A DNA stretch of 64,000 nucleotides, from positions 124,001 to 188,000 of the forward strand of contig NZ_BMXV01000001.1 in NCBI RefSeq assembly GCF_014651935.1, given 5' to 3'. This DNA is from Marinobacter zhanjiangensis. GTDB taxonomy: Bacteria; Pseudomonadota; Gammaproteobacteria; Pseudomonadales; Oleiphilaceae. The position numbers and the translations under genes are program-made. Position 1 is the first letter of the stretch. Each line of letters starts with the position of its first letter. Shown here piece by piece: positions 9,015-17,704 of the stretch. Under the pieces are notes generated by a model. It did not search any database, had not been told where the DNA came from, and saw only the letters and a program-made list of their open reading frames with translations.

Positions 9015-10334
9015 TTACCGAATACCCATACAGTTGGCGTAGTAGGTGGTGGTGGCCGGCCAGTCGGAGAAAATACCGATCACTCCCACGTCCCGTGCCA
9101 GTACATCAATCACGTTCATCACGTCGCCATCGTTATTGATGGCGTCGGTCACGGTCTGGTAGTACCAGCCACCGCCATCGGCCAGCGGGCCACTGCGTTC
9201 AACGGTCCAGGCGATCAGGTCCAGGCCGGCGGCACGGGCGTTCTCGGCGTACTCTGATGGCACGATTTCCTGGTGACCATTGAGAGTGAGCATTTTCCAC
9301 AATGCTGGCGCCAGGACATTCACACCCCGGGCCTTGAGGCTTTCCATATAGGCCAGTGACGAGGTTTCCGGGGTGATGGCTTGCTGGTCCAGGAACACTG
9401 CCTGGCGGCCGAACTCCGGCATTTCGTTCACCCAGAACAACACGTCGTCCAGCAGGAACGACTGGGGCCACACGTCGCCCGGTTTAACACCGGCGTCGAT
9501 ATAATCCCGGATCATCTGGCGGGCATAATCCTGCTGGGTGTAATCCCCTTCGAAGGGCATATCCACTACGGGCGTTTTCAGTTCCGGTGTCATCCTGACG
9601 TCCAGGGCCTGGAACAGCTCGATGCTTTCCCGGTGGCTGAGCAGGGTGCCCCGGCTGGCGTAAAGATCGGTGCGCCAGTCGGCGGTGCCGCCCACATACT
9701 CTTCAGGTGTGGTTGCCATGGGGTTGGAGGCATCCATCTTGCCCTCCAGCGACTTGAACTCGTCCAGGGTGATATCGCTGGTACGACATTCCGCCCGGGC
9801 CGGCGTGCCGGATTCCGGGTCCGCCGGCACGAACGGCTGTGTGCACTTGGCGTTCAGCTCGGGAATGGTCACGATGTTGGTGGTGGTGTGCAGGTCGTTC
9901 TGGGCATGGCGGCACACCAGCTCGCGGTCCGCGGTAAACGCCACATCACACTCCAGAATACCGGCACCCATGTCTGCCGCCGCTACGTAGGACTCCATGG
10001 TGTGCTCCGGGAACTGCAGCGGTGCACCCCGGTGGCCAATGGAGAAATCCGTTGGCCGCATACGCTTGTTCTCACAGCGCTGCAGCCTTTTCTTGAGGCG
10101 ACCCTCATCCATATCGTTGACCAGCCAGGCCGGGCGCGGGCCCAGATTGGCCTCGGCACGATGGTGGCGAAGGTCCTTTTTCAACCGATCGAACTTTTCC
10201 TGCAGGCGCTCCAGCCCCGGAGGCAGGTCGCCTTCATGCTGCCACCCCCTGGCCGACGCGGACATTGGCAGGGAAACCGCAGCCACCAGTGTGGTGACCG
10301 CGAGAACCGACGAACCCAGACGCTTGAGTTTCAT
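9015..10334 (-). CDS. Exported glycerophosphodiester phosphodiesterase family protein
   Basis: This 439-residue protein has a Sec signal peptide (cleavage near ASARG, residues 26-30) and a GDPD barrel. The barrel carries His101-Arg102 (GHRGAP), Glu128, Asp130 and His143, which are the catalytic and metal ligands that split glycerophosphodiesters to an alcohol and glycerol-3-phosphate. An N-terminal helical extension of about 60 residues precedes the barrel. The start at 10334 has GGGAG upstream. It is transcribed in the same direction as the glucosylglycerol genes upstream but is separated by about 150 bp. A supply of glycerol-3-phosphate for that module is conceivable but unproven. Confidence 0.87.
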   Translation of the reverse strand: MKLKRLGSSVLAVTTLVAAVSLPMSASARGWQHEGDLPPGLERLQEKFDRLKKDLRHHRAEANLGPRPAWLVNDMDEGRLKKRLQRCENKRMRPTDFSIGHRGAPLQFPEHTMESYVAAADMGAGILECDVAFTADRELVCRHAQNDLHTTTNIVTIPELNAKCTQPFVPADPESGTPARAECRTSDITLDEFKSLEGKMDASNPMATTPEEYVGGTADWRTDLYASRGTLLSHRESIELFQALDVRMTPELKTPVVDMPFEGDYTQQDYARQMIRDYIDAGVKPGDVWPQSFLLDDVLFWVNEMPEFGRQAVFLDQQAITPETSSLAYMESLKARGVNVLAPALWKMLTLNGHQEIVPSEYAENARAAGLDLIAWTVERSGPLADGGGWYYQTVTDAINNDGDVMNVIDVLARDVGVIGIFSDWPATTTYYANCMGIR

Positions 10335-10483
10335 AAACCGCTCCCTAGTTGAATACTGTGGCATGACCGTTCATGCCCCTCCAGTGTTCATGGCAAGCGT
10401 GACAGGGTTATGAACTCCTCGTGACCATCACCACCAGAACGCCCTGCCCCCTGGCGGTTGGGTAGACAGGCCCGCGCCCCCGA

Positions 10484-10741
10484 TCAGCCTTCGGGCCGGC
10501 GATCACCGTTGATGAAATTGGCCACGAACACCGCCTGGCCGTACTGTTCGAAGGCCCATTTCATGGTGTCGGAGAGCACCCGCATGACCTGGTCGTACTC
10601 GCCGAACACCTGGGTGCTGATGCGGTTGGCGTGAACCTCCAGGCCACTGCGTTGGAGGCGATCGATCACATCGCGGATGGGTGGCTTATGGTTGTCCGTG
10701 AACGGGTAGAAACTGAGTTGGACAGACAGGTACATGGCCAT
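10484..10741 (-). CDS. YkoF/MTH1187-family small thiamine-binding-like protein
   Basis: This 85-residue ferredoxin-like protein matches the MTH1187/YkoF superfamily. It has an N-terminal strand (LSVQLSFYPF), a helix (IRDVIDRLQRSG), and strands ending in VFVANFI. Members bind thiamine or hydroxymethylpyrimidine, or have unknown ligands. It follows the GH13 phosphorylase gene by 45 bp on the same strand, so it is probably the last gene of the glucosylglycerol operon. There is no thiamine gene nearby to explain its presence. Confidence 0.75.
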   Translation of the reverse strand: MAMYLSVQLSFYPFTDNHKPPIRDVIDRLQRSGLEVHANRISTQVFGEYDQVMRVLSDTMKWAFEQYGQAVFVANFINGDRRPEG

Positions 10742-10786
10742 CTCCCTGTAAAGTTGCCAGTGATTATCTCAGCGTAGCACACCTTT

Positions 10787-12232
10787 TCAGCACTCCAGGG
10801 TCCGCTCACTGAAGCCGTTATCCGGGTCCAGGTAACGGATGCGGGCAGTATTGAAGTTCAGGTCCACGAACACGTGACAATAGTAGTCACCGTGACGCCA
10901 GGCCATGGCCACGCTGGAACTGTTGGAATAGTTCAGCTCGAAGCGCCCGTCGAATGCCGGGTACTGGCTGCGGAACCGCATCAGCGTCAGCAGGCGTTTG
11001 ACCACCGGTTGCTGCATGGCCTCGTCGGTTTCTTCCAGGGAATAAAAATGCCGGTTGATGTCCCGCAGCTCGCCGGTTTCGTCCATCAGCTCCTGATCGT
11101 TACAACCGGCCATCAGGCCTACGTAGTAGACTTGCGGAATGCCCGGGGTGAAAAACTGGATCGCCCGCGCCGCGATATAGGCATCGTCGTTCTGCATCAG
11201 GGCATCGTAGAAGGTGCAGGTCAGCTGGTAGATGGAGCCGACGCTGTGAATGTTGGCCGCCGACCGGCGCAGGATCGGGTCGGCGCTGCGGGCGTCGATG
11301 TTGTCGATCAGATCCTGAATGGCCTGGTCCGGCAGCACGCCCTCCACGTCGGGAATACAGATGCCGTCGTGGGTGTCCAGCACGGTGATCTGATTGCGCG
11401 GGCACATGCGCAGCCAGTGCTTGAGGTACACACTGTTGGCAGCCATCAGTGAATAGAGAACCAGCGGCGGCAGGGCAAAGCCATAGGGGTGCATGTTGCG
11501 CCGGCCAATGGCGTACTGGTAGCTGGTGTGGTCATGGACTTCCGGCAGACACTCAGCGCCGTAGTGATGGGCCGTTTCGTTCACCCACTCGAGGATACGG
11601 TACACCTCCGGCTCCACCAGGAAACAGCTGGTGCCGATACGCTTGGTGGTATAGCCGAAGGCATCCAGCCGCAGCAGTTTGATGCCCTTGCTGGTGAGAA
11701 AATGGATGTAGTGTTCCATCAGCTCGTAGGTCTTGTGCGACTCGTAGTTCAGGTCGATCTGCCGTTCCGTAAAGGTGCACCAGACCTGCCCGGTGCTGCC
11801 ATCCGCAAAGGTCACATCCCGGAAGGGCTCCTTCTCCTTGCGGATATGGATCTTGGCGAGGTCGTCCGGGCTGATTTCGCCGAAGGTATGAACGTGCACG
11901 AACAGGTCGGCGTACTCGGACTCGTAGCCATGTTTCACGAAGTCCAGAAACTCCGCGGACTGGTCGGAAATGTGGTTCACCGTCAGGTCGGCGCAGATGT
12001 CGTAGTCTTTCGCCAGGCGCTCGATATCCGACCAGTCGCCGTAGGCGGAGTCCACCTCGGTGTGGGTCAGGGGCGAGAATCCGCCGTCGGCGTTGGAAGG
12101 ATAGAACGGCAGGATATGGGCGCCACCGATGGCGCCCTCCAGATGACGCTCGATAAAGGTGCCCAGGTCCGCCAGATTACGACCAATCCGGTTGGGGTAG
12201 CACATCAGCTGGACGGCATTACGCAGGCTCAT
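10787..12232 (-). CDS. GH13_18 phosphorylase, probable glucosylglycerol phosphorylase
   Basis: This 481-residue enzyme is of the sucrose-phosphorylase subfamily. The catalytic set is visible: nucleophile Asp190 (LRLDAFGY), acid/base Glu231 (LPEVHD) and Asp289 (DTHDG). The family splits alpha-glucosides with phosphate to alpha-glucose-1-phosphate plus an acceptor. A relative in Marinobacter adhaerens was characterised as a glucosylglycerol phosphorylase, and this gene sits 35 bp behind a glucosylglycerol-phosphate synthase. That context makes glucosylglycerol a more likely substrate than sucrose. Acceptor-loop residues should decide between sucrose, glucosylglycerol and glucosylglycerate. The product would feed glucose-1-phosphate back to central metabolism. 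Confidence 0.88.
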   Translation of the reverse strand: MSLRNAVQLMCYPNRIGRNLADLGTFIERHLEGAIGGAHILPFYPSNADGGFSPLTHTEVDSAYGDWSDIERLAKDYDICADLTVNHISDQSAEFLDFVKHGYESEYADLFVHVHTFGEISPDDLAKIHIRKEKEPFRDVTFADGSTGQVWCTFTERQIDLNYESHKTYELMEHYIHFLTSKGIKLLRLDAFGYTTKRIGTSCFLVEPEVYRILEWVNETAHHYGAECLPEVHDHTSYQYAIGRRNMHPYGFALPPLVLYSLMAANSVYLKHWLRMCPRNQITVLDTHDGICIPDVEGVLPDQAIQDLIDNIDARSADPILRRSAANIHSVGSIYQLTCTFYDALMQNDDAYIAARAIQFFTPGIPQVYYVGLMAGCNDQELMDETGELRDINRHFYSLEETDEAMQQPVVKRLLTLMRFRSQYPAFDGRFELNYSNSSSVAMAWRHGDYYCHVFVDLNFNTARIRYLDPDNGFSERTLEC

Positions 12233-12267
12233 TGCAGCTCCCTGTTATTCGGTGGATTCAGATTCTT

Positions 12268-14556
12268 TCAGGCGACTGAAGTGAGGGGCTTTACCCGCTT
12301 GCCCTGACTGGCCAGGCGCTTTTTTCGGCACTCTCCCACGGCCTCCAGGAATTCCCGGCCCCACAGTTCAATATCATAGTGGCTGACCACCTCGTAGCCT
12401 TTCTGCAGGCGGTCCCTGGCCTCGTCCTTCTGCATGGCCAGGGCCAGGTAACAGGTGCGGGCCATCTCCACCGGGTCATGGGGGTTGGTAAGCAGGGCGC
12501 CGCGCAGCTCCGCCGCCGCACCGGCAAATTCCGACAGCACCAACACGCCGCGGCCATCAGTCATGCCCTGGGCGGCCACGTATTCCTTGGCCACCAGGTT
12601 GAGACCGTCACGCAGCGGGGTAATCCACATCACGTCGGCCATGGCGTACCAGGCCACCAGTTCCTCGAACGGGAAACCCCGGAAGAAGAACTGGATCGGC
12701 GTCCAGCCCACCCGGGCGTACTGGCCGTTGATGCGACCCACCGCCTGTTCGATGTCCGTCTGCAGCTGGCGGTAGATGGTCATCTCCCGGGCCGCCGGCA
12801 CGCAAACCATCATCAGAGTGACCTTGCCCACCAGTTCCGGGTGTTCATCCAGCAGACGGTCAAAGGCCTCCAGTTTTTCCAGGATGCCCTTGGTGTAGTC
12901 CAGGCGCTCCACCGACAGCACCAGCCGGGTATTGTCCAGCTCTGTGCGCAACTCCTCCATTCGCTGTTGCACCGAGTCCTGTTCCAGGGCCCGGGCCACG
13001 CGGCTCAGGTCTAGCCCCACTGGGTGGGCGCCCAGCCCGATTTCACGATCGCTGACGCGGATAGTGGTGGTCATCTCGTCCAGCCCCACGGCACAGCCAT
13101 AGGTCAGAAAGCGGGGGGCACAACCAGCGCGATCCACCACTTCCAGCGGAGTGACACCCCGGGCCACATCCACGAAGTTTTCCGCCTGACGGGGAATATG
13201 GAAGCCAATGTAGTCACACTGCAGCAGGCTGCCGACAATCTCCCGGCGCCAGGGCAGCACGTTGAACACGTCGGCCGAGGGGAAGTAGGTGTGGTGGAAG
13301 AAGGCAATGGTCAGGTCCGGGCGCAGTTCCCGCAGGAACGCCGGCACCATCCAGAGGTTGTAATCATGAATCCAGACCACGGCGTTTTCCGAGGCTTCCG
13401 CCGCGGTGCGCTCGGCAAACAGCCGGTTCACCTTGAGGAAAACCTGCCAGTGATCCTCGCGGAACGTGGCCCGCTCCCAGAAGGTATGCAGGGTGGGCCA
13501 GAAGGCTTCCTTGGAGAACTGCTTGTAGAAGATATCCACGTCCTCCTTGGTGAGCTGCACCCGCGCCGCCCGCAAACGGGCATAACGGCTGGTGTCCACC
13601 TCGGTATGGGTCTCGAAGGCACCCAGCGACGGGTCGTGCACCGACCAGGCCACCCAGGAGCCGGCCTTGCCGTCAGCAAAGAAGCTCAACAGCGTGGGGA
13701 TGATGCCGTTGGGCGAAGTCGGGCGCCGGCGTACCAGGGTGCCGTTCTCCACCACTTCCTCATAGGGCAGGCGGTGGTAGACGATCACCAGGTCGGACTT
13801 GCCGGGCTTGAGGATATCCCGGGCCTCGGCTGCCAGCCCATGGGGGCCCAGGAAGCCGAAGTGGCCGATAGCCTCGAGAATGCCGCCACAACCCGACAGG
13901 GTGGCGTGGTAGACCCGGGCGCGGCTCTCGGTGGCGTCCAGCAGGCCGGGCTCCGACTCGCCCACGCACACGCCGATAAAGCCCTGCTCGAACATGGACA
14001 GGTCGTTGAGGGTGTCGCCGGCTACCAGCACATTTTCCGGGTCGGCGCCCAGGTGATTCACCAGGTCCCGCAGGGTGCGCCCCTTGTTGACCTCCGGCGG
14101 CAGCACGTCCAGGTACAGGCCGGCGGAATACAACAGGTCGCAGGACAACTCCCGGACCGCCGCGAGAACCTCATCGGTGACCGCGTCCGGTTCACACAGG
14201 AACGAACAGCGGCGTTCCTGGGGGACTTCCTGGCGGCTGAGGCCGTCAAACGCGGCCATCACATCCTCCACCACGTGCTCCCCGGGCCAGCGCTTCTCGA
14301 TCTCCGCCTGTATCTCGATGATCGGCTGCTGGGTTGCTCCTTCCACCACGGTGCAACCCACATCGCAGATGATGTAATCCGGCTGCGGCAGGGTCGGGTC
14401 CGACAGCAGCGGCAGCACCGACTCCAGCCCGCGCCCGGTAACGTAGACGAGGGTCAGGTCAGGATGGGTGGAGATCAGCTGGTAGAGTTTCAGGCGATTT
14501 TCCGGATCGCCGGCGAGAAAGGTTCCGTCCAGATCAGTGGCAAGTATCACGGTCAC
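12268..14556 (-). CDS. ggpS: Bifunctional glucosylglycerol-phosphate phosphatase/synthase (HAD-GT20 fusion)
   Basis: This is a 762-residue fusion. Residues 1 to about 235 form a HAD phosphatase with the DxD nucleophile pair Asp8/Asp10 (DLDGT) and a late GDTLND motif. From about 245 a GT20 glycosyltransferase follows, related to trehalose-6-phosphate synthase, with WIHDYNLW and a C-terminal nucleotide-sugar site. The phosphatase-first order is that of GgpPS proteins. These join ADP-glucose to glycerol-3-phosphate and then remove the phosphate to give the compatible solute glucosylglycerol. Trehalose synthesis is an alternative, but the neighbouring phosphorylase favours glucosylglycerol. It is the first gene of a minus-strand operon; osmotic control is expected but not shown here. 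Confidence 0.87.
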   Translation of the reverse strand: MTVILATDLDGTFLAGDPENRLKLYQLISTHPDLTLVYVTGRGLESVLPLLSDPTLPQPDYIICDVGCTVVEGATQQPIIEIQAEIEKRWPGEHVVEDVMAAFDGLSRQEVPQERRCSFLCEPDAVTDEVLAAVRELSCDLLYSAGLYLDVLPPEVNKGRTLRDLVNHLGADPENVLVAGDTLNDLSMFEQGFIGVCVGESEPGLLDATESRARVYHATLSGCGGILEAIGHFGFLGPHGLAAEARDILKPGKSDLVIVYHRLPYEEVVENGTLVRRRPTSPNGIIPTLLSFFADGKAGSWVAWSVHDPSLGAFETHTEVDTSRYARLRAARVQLTKEDVDIFYKQFSKEAFWPTLHTFWERATFREDHWQVFLKVNRLFAERTAAEASENAVVWIHDYNLWMVPAFLRELRPDLTIAFFHHTYFPSADVFNVLPWRREIVGSLLQCDYIGFHIPRQAENFVDVARGVTPLEVVDRAGCAPRFLTYGCAVGLDEMTTTIRVSDREIGLGAHPVGLDLSRVARALEQDSVQQRMEELRTELDNTRLVLSVERLDYTKGILEKLEAFDRLLDEHPELVGKVTLMMVCVPAAREMTIYRQLQTDIEQAVGRINGQYARVGWTPIQFFFRGFPFEELVAWYAMADVMWITPLRDGLNLVAKEYVAAQGMTDGRGVLVLSEFAGAAAELRGALLTNPHDPVEMARTCYLALAMQKDEARDRLQKGYEVVSHYDIELWGREFLEAVGECRKKRLASQGKRVKPLTSVA

Positions 14557-14827
14557 TCCCGGCCATGGGCCTCGGTTGCATGGTGTGTCCTTACTCCCTG
14601 TGAGTGCAGATTCTGTGCCGGTAACCGTTTTTCCACCGGCTTTTCAGCCACTAGGCCGGGATTGTTCGCACTCCATTTGATTGACGGGCCGGGGAGGCTG
14701 CTATTTCGCACCATTATGGCGCATAACGCCGCATGTGCCGCTGTGCTATTCATGCCGGCAACTGTTGCCAGATCACACAGTACGGTTCGACTACAATGAC
14801 GTTTCCCGAACAAGGAGATCAGTGCCC

Positions 14828-16705
14828 ATGGAAGACAAGAGCCAGTTTCGCCTGCTGTCCGAGCGACGGTTCCTGCCCTTTTTTCTGACCCAGTTCGCCG
14901 GCGCCTTCAATGACAACCTGTTCAAGAACGCCCTGCTGCTGATCGTGACCTACAGCGCCGCCGGCCTACTGGGCATGCCACTGAATGTGGTCACCAACCT
15001 GGCGGCCATGCTGTTCATCCTCCCGTTTTTCCTGTTTTCCGGTATTGCCGGGCAGGTGGCAGACCGCTACGAGAAGTCCTCAGTGATTCGCTGGATCAAG
15101 CTGGCGGAGGTAGTGATCATGGCGCTGGCAGCACTGGCCCTGTGGTACAGCTGGTATGAGGTTCTGCTTCTGCTGCTGTTCCTGACCGGCATCCAGTCCG
15201 CCTTCTTCGGGCCGGTCAAATACGCCATCCTGCCCCAGGTGGTGAAGGACCAGGAACTGGTGGGCGGTAATGGCCTGGTGGAGACGGGCACCTTCATCGC
15301 CATCCTGCTCGGCACCCTGGTGGCTGGAGTGATGATGAAATGGCCCCAGGGACAGCAACTGGTGGCGATGGCTGTCGCCCTGCTAGCCCTCGCCGGGCTG
15401 GTCTCCGCCCTGCTGATCCCGAGGGCACCCGCCGCGGCCCCGGATCTGAAAGTGTCCCTGCATCCGCTGCGGGAAACCTGGAAGCTGATGGCCATTGCCC
15501 GGGAGAACCACCGGGTTTTCCTCGGCATTCTGGCGATTTCCTGGTTCTGGTTTCTGGGCACGGCCTACCTGACCCAGTTCCCGAATTTTGCCAAGTCTGC
15601 TCTGCTGGGCGACGAGACCGTAGTTACCCTGTTGCTGGCCATTTTCATCATTGGTGTGGCCGCCGGCTCGATCGCCTGCGAGCGTCTGTCCGGACACCGC
15701 ATCGAGCTGGGCATTGTGCCCATCGGCTCCCTGGGCCTGAGCCTGTTCGGTGTCGACCTGTACCTGAACATGCCCGAGCAGCCGATACCCTCGGACTGGT
15801 GGATGATTCTTACCGACGCCTACTACCGCCAGGTGGCCATCGACCTGCTGGCCATCGGCATTTTCGGCGGGCTGTTTATCGTGCCCCTGTACGCCTTTGT
15901 GCAGCGGGAAACCGTGCCGGACAAGCGCGCCCGGGTGATTGCCGCTCTCAACGTATTCAACTCCCTGTTCATGGTGGCCAGCGCACTGCTGGGCATATTG
16001 ATGCTCGGCCTGTTCGGGCTGAGCATTCCCGAGTTCTTCCTGGTACTGGCCGTCATGAATCTGGTGGTGTCTGCCTTCGTGTACCAGCAGGTGCCGGAGT
16101 TCGCCCTGCGCTTCGTGATCTGGGTCTTGTCTCACACCATCTACCGGGTGCGGCATTATGATCTGGAACGTATACCGGAAGAAGGCCCGGCGCTGCTGGT
16201 GTGCAACCATGTGTCCTACGTGGATGCCTTGGTGATCGCCGGCGCCGTCCGCCGCCCGGTGCGCTTCGTGATGGACTACCAGATTTTTTCCATCCCCTTG
16301 ATCGGCAGCTTCTTCCGGCTGGCGAAGACCATTCCCATCGGACCGAAATCGAAGGTGCCCGACATCTACGAGGCGGCTTTTGATCGCATCGACGATGAGC
16401 TGGCGGCGGGCAACGTGGTGTGTATTTTTCCAGAGGGCAAACTGACCCGGGATGGCGACATCAATACGTTCAAATCGGGAGTCGATATGATTCTGCAACG
16501 CCGGCCGGTACCGGTCGTACCCATGGCGTTGCAGGGACTGTGGGGCAGCTTCTTCAGCAACCGCGGCGGGCCGGCCTTCCGGCACTTACCGAAGCGGTTC
16601 TGGTCGAAAGTCCACCTGCGGGCCGGCGACCCCGTGCCACCAGAGCAGGCGTCGATGGCCACGCTGGAACAACAGGTTCGCGAGCTTAGGGGCGATCAAC
16701 TCTGA
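14828..16705 (+). CDS. MFS transporter fused to PlsC-type acyltransferase (lysophospholipid flippase/acyltransferase-like)
   Basis: This is a 625-residue fusion. The first roughly 430 residues are an LplT-like MFS transporter with about twelve helices and the motif QFAGAFNDNLFKN. The last roughly 190 are a cytoplasmic 1-acylglycerol-phosphate acyltransferase with the HX4D box (His461-Asp466, CNHVSYVDA) and FPEGKLTRDG. LplT flips lysophospholipids inward and Aas re-acylates them. Here flippase and acyltransferase are joined, but the AMP-ligase third domain found in longer relatives is absent. ATG 14828 is used; an in-frame GTG at 14822 sits closer to AAGGAG and may be the true start. It overlaps the convergent DUF1853 gene by 10 bp. 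Confidence 0.87.
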   Translation: MEDKSQFRLLSERRFLPFFLTQFAGAFNDNLFKNALLLIVTYSAAGLLGMPLNVVTNLAAMLFILPFFLFSGIAGQVADRYEKSSVIRWIKLAEVVIMALAALALWYSWYEVLLLLLFLTGIQSAFFGPVKYAILPQVVKDQELVGGNGLVETGTFIAILLGTLVAGVMMKWPQGQQLVAMAVALLALAGLVSALLIPRAPAAAPDLKVSLHPLRETWKLMAIARENHRVFLGILAISWFWFLGTAYLTQFPNFAKSALLGDETVVTLLLAIFIIGVAAGSIACERLSGHRIELGIVPIGSLGLSLFGVDLYLNMPEQPIPSDWWMILTDAYYRQVAIDLLAIGIFGGLFIVPLYAFVQRETVPDKRARVIAALNVFNSLFMVASALLGILMLGLFGLSIPEFFLVLAVMNLVVSAFVYQQVPEFALRFVIWVLSHTIYRVRHYDLERIPEEGPALLVCNHVSYVDALVIAGAVRRPVRFVMDYQIFSIPLIGSFFRLAKTIPIGPKSKVPDIYEAAFDRIDDELAAGNVVCIFPEGKLTRDGDINTFKSGVDMILQRRPVPVVPMALQGLWGSFFSNRGGPAFRHLPKRFWSKVHLRAGDPVPPEQASMATLEQQVRELRGDQL

Positions 16706-17586
16706 TCCCGCATTCTATCTGGCCAGCGAGATGGCACCACAAAGGTGCGCGCCGTCTCCTGCCAGAGGCCGCTGCCGGGGGCCTGCGCCAGGGCGGCGAA
16801 GAGCCGCGGCCGGTACTGTTCCTCCACGCTGGCCAGGGCCTCGGCGGACACGGCCTCATCCGGCCGCTCCGCCTGTGACCAGGGGCCCATCCAGTGGGGC
16901 TTGTGCAAGGGGACCCAGTGACGGGTATCCACGGACAAGGTGTCCTGGTGATAGAGCCAATGCCCACGCAAGTGGTCCCGGGGCACGAAATCCGGCAGGT
17001 CGACCTTCTGAGCAGCAGGGTAGAACAGATAGCCGGGCATGAACACCCGTGGCACCACGGGCCCGTCGATGCCCAGCTCCGCCAGCAGTGCCCGGGTTTC
17101 CGGCCGTTCACCCTGACGGCTCTGATGGTCGAGCAACCGGTGGGCCTTCACATCCAGCCGGTCATGGCTGTTGGGGCCATACCACAGCGTGTTGCACCCT
17201 TTCCCGCCATAGCCAAGGTAGAACTTCACCGCAATTTCGTGGTGTTCAACGGCACCGGTACGGGGGTTACGCAACACGAAGTCCAGCTCACCCAGGGTTC
17301 GCCCGGCGGCATCCCGCACCTGCAGGTTCTTCGCCAGCAGGGTCCAGCCCATCAGTTGTGTCACCACGCATTCGTAGAGTCGTTCGAAGTAATAGCCCAG
17401 GCGGGGATTGGCGGGCTCAGTCAGGGATGCAGGGCGGGTATCCGGCTTTGCCTCCCAGCCTGCCAGCCGCGAGCGCCAGTCCTCCGGCAGATAATCCGCC
17501 AGGGCAAAGGTCTGCGGGCTGTCAAGCAGCTGTGGCGCCTGACAGAGCCAGGCCACGTGATTCGCGGGGCGCCATGGCTGGTGCAC
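16696..17586 (-). CDS. DUF1853 family protein (nuclease-fold)
   Basis: This 296-residue protein matches DUF1853, a family of unknown function. The region GELDFVLRN followed by EIAVKFYLG looks like the D...ExK core of PD-(D/E)XK nucleases, which supports a nuclease fold but not an assigned substrate. The GTG at 17586 was chosen because AGGAG stands 8 nt upstream; the frame is open further upstream with no ribosome binding site. It converges with the MFS-PlsC gene and lies downstream of the RND permease, about 120 bp away. Confidence 0.78.
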   Translation of the reverse strand: MHQPWRPANHVAWLCQAPQLLDSPQTFALADYLPEDWRSRLAGWEAKPDTRPASLTEPANPRLGYYFERLYECVVTQLMGWTLLAKNLQVRDAAGRTLGELDFVLRNPRTGAVEHHEIAVKFYLGYGGKGCNTLWYGPNSHDRLDVKAHRLLDHQSRQGERPETRALLAELGIDGPVVPRVFMPGYLFYPAAQKVDLPDFVPRDHLRGHWLYHQDTLSVDTRHWVPLHKPHWMGPWSQAERPDEAVSAEALASVEEQYRPRLFAALAQAPGSGLWQETARTFVVPSRWPDRMRDQS

Positions 17587-17704
17587 GGAGCTCTCTCCTG
17601 AGCGGGAAGTTGTCACCACCATAGCAGCACCCGGGTATCCCCTGAAGCGCGGCGAACAACGCGTTTCTGCACGTTCAATCTCCCTGTTGTGAGCCGCGCA
17701 AACC

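Noticed and set aside
13024-14799. 591-codon plus-strand frame antisense to the glucosylglycerol-phosphate synthase gene
   Set aside because: It is antisense to a strongly conserved two-domain enzyme; the product has no domain, and His/Gly/Gln-rich composition typical of antisense frames.
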